A stretch of DNA of 8,682 bases from Candidatus Zixiibacteriota bacterium (GTDB taxonomy: Bacteria; Zixibacteria; MSB-5A5; GN15; PGXB01): assembly GCA_003641425.1 (NCBI GenBank), contig QNAH01000101.1:1-8682 (forward strand), read 5' to 3'. Numbering within the stretch: the stretch's first letter is position 1; the number at the start of each line of letters is the position of its first letter. This document shows positions 6,050 through 8,682 of the stretch, one piece after another. The translations under genes were made by a program, and so were the position numbers. The notes beneath the pieces are model-generated. The model had not been told where the DNA came from and ran no database searches. It was given only the letters and a program-made list of their open reading frames with translations.

Positions 6050-6268
6050 ATGCCTAAAGAAGACACGATTCAGGTGGAAGGTAAGGTTCTTGAACCATTG
6101 CCTAATGCGATGTTCAGGGTCGAACTGGACAACGGGCATGTGGTTCTGGCCCATATATCGGGCAAGATGCGAATGCACTTTATTAAGATTCTTCCCGGCG
6201 ATCGGGTGACGCTTGAACTGTCGCCTTACGATTTGAACCGCGGCAGAATCATATATAGATATAAATGA
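6050..6268 (+). CDS. infA: Translation initiation factor IF-1
   Basis: IF1 occupies the 30S A site during initiation and strengthens IF2 and IF3 action. The 72-residue product equals E. coli IF1 in length and follows it closely through the S1/OB fold: LPNAMFRVELDNGHVVLAHI at 17-36, SGKMRMHFIKILPGDRVTLE at 37-56, then SPYDLNRGRIIYR. The Shine-Dalgarno AGGGAG begins with the last two bases of the map stop and leaves only three bases before the ATG, shorter than its neighbours, so expression may depend partly on coupling with map. Its place between map and rpmJ is common outside gammaproteobacteria. Complete. Confidence 0.98.
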   Translation: MPKEDTIQVEGKVLEPLPNAMFRVELDNGHVVLAHISGKMRMHFIKILPGDRVTLELSPYDLNRGRIIYRYK

Positions 6269-6297
6269 TTTAGGGATTGCCTGGAAGGTGGTTTATT

Positions 6298-6414
6298 ATG
6301 AAGGTCCGCTCATCGATAAAGAAAAGATGCGAGCACTGCAAGATTATCCGACGCAAGGGTGTGTTACGCGTAATCTGCAGCAAAAACCCTAGTCATAAGC
6401 AGAGACAGGGCTAA
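6298..6414 (+). CDS. rpmJ: 50S ribosomal protein L36, zinc-binding form
   Basis: This very short gene encodes 38 residues, MKVRSSIKKRCEHCKIIRRK followed by a C-terminal half containing GVLRVICSKNPSHKQRQG. L36 is the smallest large-subunit protein and binds 23S rRNA late in assembly. The zinc ligands of the C+ form are all present: C11, C14, C27 and H33. AAGGTGG ends six bases before the ATG. It lies 29 bases after infA and 26 bases before rpsM, the expected place. The zinc site implies this is the zinc-replete paralogue; whether a zinc-free copy exists elsewhere cannot be seen. Confidence 0.97.
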   Translation: MKVRSSIKKRCEHCKIIRRKGVLRVICSKNPSHKQRQG

Positions 6415-6415
6415 G

Positions 6416-6429
6416 AAAGATTAAAGATT
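6416..6429 (+). repeat. Tandem 7-base direct repeat in the rpmJ-rpsM gap
   Basis: AAAGATT occurs twice without spacer immediately before the rpsM ribosome binding site. It is short enough to be chance in an AT-rich spacer; no function is assigned. Confidence 0.6.
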
Positions 6430-6436
6430 AGGAGGT
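6430..6436 (+). promoter_or_regulatory. Ribosome binding site fixing the TTG start of rpsM
   Basis: AGGAGGT is a full-strength Shine-Dalgarno, ending four bases before TTG 6441. The codons after the TTG encode ARIAGVDLPKDKRVEIGL, the universal S13 N-terminus, so the TTG start is well supported and has no ATG competitor. Confidence 0.85.
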
Positions 6437-6440
6437 TATT

Positions 6441-6824
6441 TTGGCGCGAATTGCCGGAGTAGATTTACCCAAGGACAAACGAGTTGAAATCGGTTTGACC
6501 TATATTTTCGGAATTGGCCGGACATCTTCCAAGAAAATACTTGAGACAACGGGCATAAATCCGGATACCCGCGTCCGTAAACTTTCTGAGGAGGAAGTTG
6601 CCAAACTCCGTAAAGCGATCGAAAATGAATATAAGGTTGAAGGTGCCTTACGAGGCGAAATCAACATGAATATAAAACGCCTGATCGACATCGGCAGCTA
6701 TCGCGGACTGCGGCACCGTCGCGGATTGCCGTTGCGCGGACAGCGCACCAAGACAAATGCCAGAACGCGCAAGGGTCCCAAGAGAACAGTTGCCGGTAAA
6801 AAACGGGCACCGTCACCCAGGTAA
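6441..6824 (+). CDS. rpsM: 30S ribosomal protein S13 (TTG start)
   Basis: S13 lies in the small-subunit head, bridges to L5 in the large subunit and contacts P-site tRNA through its C-terminal tail. The 127-residue product has RIAGVDLPKDKRVEIGLTYI at 3-22, the helix-hairpin-helix-like GIGRTSSKKIL at 24-34, RGLRHRRGLPLRGQRTKTNA at 88-107 and a basic tail ending KKRAPSPR. Translation starts at TTG with a perfect AGGAGGT. Two stop codons follow in succession (TAA TAG). In E. coli this gene opens the alpha operon, with S4-controlled translation; the 26-base leader here is too short to hold a comparable pseudoknot unless it reaches into rpmJ or rpsM. Complete. Confidence 0.98.
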   Translation: MARIAGVDLPKDKRVEIGLTYIFGIGRTSSKKILETTGINPDTRVRKLSEEEVAKLRKAIENEYKVEGALRGEINMNIKRLIDIGSYRGLRHRRGLPLRGQRTKTNARTRKGPKRTVAGKKRAPSPR

Positions 6825-6840
6825 TAGATGAGGTAATACT

Positions 6841-7236
6841 GTGGCTGAACAGAAGAAGAAAGCTAAAACCAAGAAGAAAATCGGTAAGTTCGACAGCGCC
6901 GGAATCGCTCATATCAAGGCGACCTTCAATAATACTGTGGTGACAATAACCGATTCCACCGGACGTACCGTATCATGGGCCTCAGCCGGCACCGTCGGCT
7001 TCAAAGGCTCGAAAAAATCGACACCGTTCGCGGCCCAGCTGGCCGCCAAAGCAACGGCTGTCGAGGCGATGGACCTGGGTATCAGGAAGGTCGAGGTCTG
7101 GGTCAAAGGCCCGGGTTCCGGACGTGAAGCGGCGATTCGCTCGCTGTCCGCGGCCGGCCTGGAGGTTACCGCTCTTAAAGACGTGACGCCGATACCGCAT
7201 AACGGCTGTCGGCCGCCTAAAAGGCGCCGGGTCTGA
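6841..7236 (+). CDS. rpsK: 30S ribosomal protein S11 (GTG start)
   Basis: S11 forms part of the platform near the mRNA exit path. The 131-residue product begins with a lysine-rich arm (residues 4-16). It then has GIAHIKATFNNTVVTITDST at 21-40, STPFAAQLAAKATAVEAMDL at 60-79 and WVKGPGSGREAAIRSL at 87-102. The C-terminal signature DVTPIPHNGCRPPKRRRV covers 114-131. N121-G122 in that signature is the Asn-Gly pair corresponding to the isoaspartate site described in E. coli S11. The start is GTG with GAGGT six bases upstream. It follows rpsM by 16 bases. Complete. Confidence 0.98.
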   Translation: MAEQKKKAKTKKKIGKFDSAGIAHIKATFNNTVVTITDSTGRTVSWASAGTVGFKGSKKSTPFAAQLAAKATAVEAMDLGIRKVEVWVKGPGSGREAAIRSLSAAGLEVTALKDVTPIPHNGCRPPKRRRV

Positions 7237-7280
7237 TCGTTTTAACTTGGAAATGAATGTGAGATATTTATAGGAGAATC

Positions 7281-7910
7281 ATGGCTCGATATCGTGACGC
7301 AAACTGTAAGTTATGCCGCCGCGAAGGCGAAAAGCTTTTTCTGAAGGGGCATCGCTGCGTGACGGATAAATGCGCGTTCGAAAGAAGATCATATGCGCCG
7401 GGGCAGCACGGACAGAGAATGCGCTATAAGGTTTCCGACTACGGAAAACAGCTGCGGGAAAAGCAAAAAGTCAGGAGGGTCTACGGGATCCTCGAGAATC
7501 AGTTCCGTAATTATTTTGTCAAAGCCGCGGGAAAAACCGGCGTTACCGGCGAAAACCTGTTGCAGATGCTGGAATGCCGCATGGATAATATCGTCTACAG
7601 GCTGGGTTTCGCCCCATCCCGTAAGGCGGCGCGGCAGCTTGTTCGCCACCGCCATTTCTCCGTGAACGGCCGTATCGTTGATATACCGTCATTTCAGGTA
7701 AAACCGAATGACCTGATCAAGGTTCGTGATAAATCGAAAAACCTTGATATCATTCATTCATCGATAAAAGAATTTGCGCAGACCGACGAATTGGCCTGGC
7801 TGCGCCTTAACAAGGCGGCTCTTGAAGGGGAACTGCTGGAAGTTCCGTCACGGGAAAATATCCCGGTCGCCGCTAATGAACAGTTAATCGTCGAGCTCTA
7901 CTCGAAGTAG
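7281..7910 (+). CDS. rpsD: 30S ribosomal protein S4, zinc-binding form
   Basis: S4 is a primary assembly protein binding the five-way junction of 16S rRNA, and in E. coli it represses the alpha operon. The 209-residue product has an N-terminal domain with four cysteines, C9, C12, C26 and C31, forming the zinc knuckle of C+ S4 proteins. YAPGQHGQ follows at 38-45. The S4 RNA-binding domain spans about 98-160, with RMDNIVYRLGFAPSRKAARQ at 100-119 and VRHRHFSVNGRIVDIPSFQV at 121-140. The end is EQLIVELYSK. AGGAG lies four bases before the ATG. The 44-base gap before it is the longest in the window and shows nothing I can call. Two stop codons follow in succession (TAG TAA). Location between rpsK and rpoA is the common arrangement. 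Complete. Confidence 0.98.
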   Translation: MARYRDANCKLCRREGEKLFLKGHRCVTDKCAFERRSYAPGQHGQRMRYKVSDYGKQLREKQKVRRVYGILENQFRNYFVKAAGKTGVTGENLLQMLECRMDNIVYRLGFAPSRKAARQLVRHRHFSVNGRIVDIPSFQVKPNDLIKVRDKSKNLDIIHSSIKEFAQTDELAWLRLNKAALEGELLEVPSRENIPVAANEQLIVELYSK

Positions 7911-7919
7911 TAACCTATC

Positions 7920-7937
7920 AGCCTAGTCGGGGAGGCT
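7920..7937 (+). promoter_or_regulatory. Short inverted repeat overlapping the rpoA ribosome binding site (speculative)
   Basis: AGCCT at 7920-7924 and AGGCT at 7933-7937 are perfectly complementary around an eight-base loop. The right arm contains the 3' half of the rpoA Shine-Dalgarno, GGGGAGG at 7929-7935, which lies eight bases before the ATG. In RNA this could partly mask the site. Five base pairs is a weak stem and might be chance. Confidence 0.3.
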
Positions 7938-7943
7938 TTATTA

Positions 7944-8682
7944 ATGAAGTGGAAACCACTACAGATGCCGAAAGAGATTGTGTCAGATCAGTCTTCGGCA
8001 ACCGAAAATTACTCAAGGTTTATTATTGAACCTCTGGAAAGGGGTTTCGGCAATACTCTGGGCAATTCGCTTCGCCGGGTGCTGCTCTCGTCAATTCAGG
8101 GCGCGGCGGTTGTGTCCTTAAGGATTGAGGGCGCCCTGCATGAATTCACAACCCTGGAGGATGTGTACGAAGATGTTACGGATATCGTCCTTAATGTCAA
8201 AAAAATCCGTGTCCAGATGCATGCCGATGAAATGAAAACGCTGACCCTGAAAGTCAGCAAAAAGGGCAAGATCAATGCCGGTATGTTCAATGTCGATCCG
8301 GAAGTCGAAATACTTAACCCGGACCTGCATATTCTCGAACTCGTTGCCGATCGCGAATTCACCATGGAACTTGATATCGACTCCGGCCGCAGCTATGTCG
8401 TGGCCGAGATGAACAAGAGGGCCGATGCTCCGGTGGGAACCGTTTTTGTCGATTCCCTGTTCTCGCCTGTCGAAAAAGTCAACTATGAAATTGAAAACAC
8501 CCGCGTTGGACAGCGCACCGATTACGATCGCCTTATCCTCGAAATTACCACCGATGGTTCGATCACACCTGAGGACGCTCTTTCTTTCGGAGCCAAGATT
8601 CTCAAGGACCATCTGCAGTTATTCATCCACATGGATGAGGATATCGAGATCGAGGAAGAGGAAGAAGAAGACGAGGAAACAA
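7944..8682 (+). CDS. rpoA: DNA-directed RNA polymerase subunit alpha (partial, 3' end outside window)
   Basis: Alpha dimerises to seed RNA polymerase assembly; its C-terminal domain contacts UP elements and activators. The first 246 codons are visible: the entire N-terminal domain and the beginning of the interdomain linker. The C-terminal domain lies outside the window. Key blocks are FIIEPLERGFGNTLGNSLRR at 26-45, whose R45 matches the arginine important for assembly in E. coli, then VLLSSIQGAAV at 46-56 and GALHEFTTLEDVYEDVTDIV at 63-82. VDSLFSPVEKVNYEIENTRV at 169-188 and GQRTDYDRLILEITTDGSIT at 189-208 follow. The linker starts with an unusually acidic run, EEEEEEDEE at 237-245. The start is ATG with GGGGAGG eight bases upstream; the conserved core begins near residue 22. 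rplQ would be expected downstream but is not in view. Confidence 0.98.
   Translation, partial: MKWKPLQMPKEIVSDQSSATENYSRFIIEPLERGFGNTLGNSLRRVLLSSIQGAAVVSLRIEGALHEFTTLEDVYEDVTDIVLNVKKIRVQMHADEMKTLTLKVSKKGKINAGMFNVDPEVEILNPDLHILELVADREFTMELDIDSGRSYVVAEMNKRADAPVGTVFVDSLFSPVEKVNYEIENTRVGQRTDYDRLILEITTDGSITPEDALSFGAKILKDHLQLFIHMDEDIEIEEEEEEDEET

Noticed and set aside
7214..7243. Possible rho-independent terminator at the end of rpsK
   Set aside because: The stem is only four pairs (CGCC/GGCG) inside the coding end, and the short T run is 13 bases away; rpsD follows in the same operon.
7237..7280. Possible promoter in the rpsK-rpsD gap
   Set aside because: TTGGAA and TATTTA are present but 12 bases apart; TTTAAC with TATTTA has better spacing but only three matches in each hexamer.
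1..8682. Undescribed system, mobile element or phage insertion
   Set aside because: All 18 genes are canonical and tightly packed, with no interruption, foreign gene, terminal repeats or integrase; the window leaves no room for an unknown system.

Overview
The window is one uninterrupted block of the bacterial spc-alpha ribosomal protein cluster, all on the + strand. It holds 18 genes in this order: rplX (3' end only), rplE, rpsN, rpsH, rplF, rplR, rpsE, rpmD, rplO, secY, adk, map, infA, rpmJ, rpsM, rpsK, rpsD, rpoA (cut by the right edge). The coding content is ordinary and intact. I see no mobile element, CRISPR array, tRNA or rRNA gene, no convincing terminator, and no candidate for an undescribed system. 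The longest non-coding gap is 44 bases (rpsK-rpsD).

Organism: a bacterium with roughly balanced base composition. Shine-Dalgarno sequences are strong, and GTG or TTG starts are frequent (6 of the 17 visible starts). Having adk-map-infA between secY and rpmJ recalls Gram-positive and many deep-branching phyla rather than gammaproteobacteria. Having rpsD between rpsK and rpoA excludes the B. subtilis arrangement. S14, L36 and S4 are zinc-binding (C+) forms, L24 ends in a CxxC motif, and adenylate kinase has a Cys3Asp zinc lid. The RpoA N-terminus and SecY C-terminus feel closest to the FCB or neighbouring candidate phyla (for example Zixibacteria- or Gemmatimonadota-like). This is an impression from memory, not a search result.

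Layout: bases 1-3336 carry large- and small-subunit proteins of the spc part (L24, L5, S14, S8, L6, L18, S5, L30, L15). Bases 3336-6042 carry the Sec translocon channel and two housekeeping enzymes, adenylate kinase and methionine aminopeptidase. Bases 6050-8682 carry IF1 and the alpha part (L36, S13, S11, S4, RNA polymerase alpha). The set links ribosome assembly, translation initiation, nascent-chain N-terminal processing, membrane insertion, nucleotide balance and transcription. Stop and start codons overlap by one base at three successive junctions (rpmD/rplO, rplO/secY, secY/adk), which points to translational coupling.

The observations worth a second look are small: a perfect extended -10 motif across the rpsH start codon, a one-residue loop insertion in S8, a short hairpin overlapping the rpoA ribosome binding site, a weak promoter-like tract before rpmJ, and a very acidic linker in RpoA.
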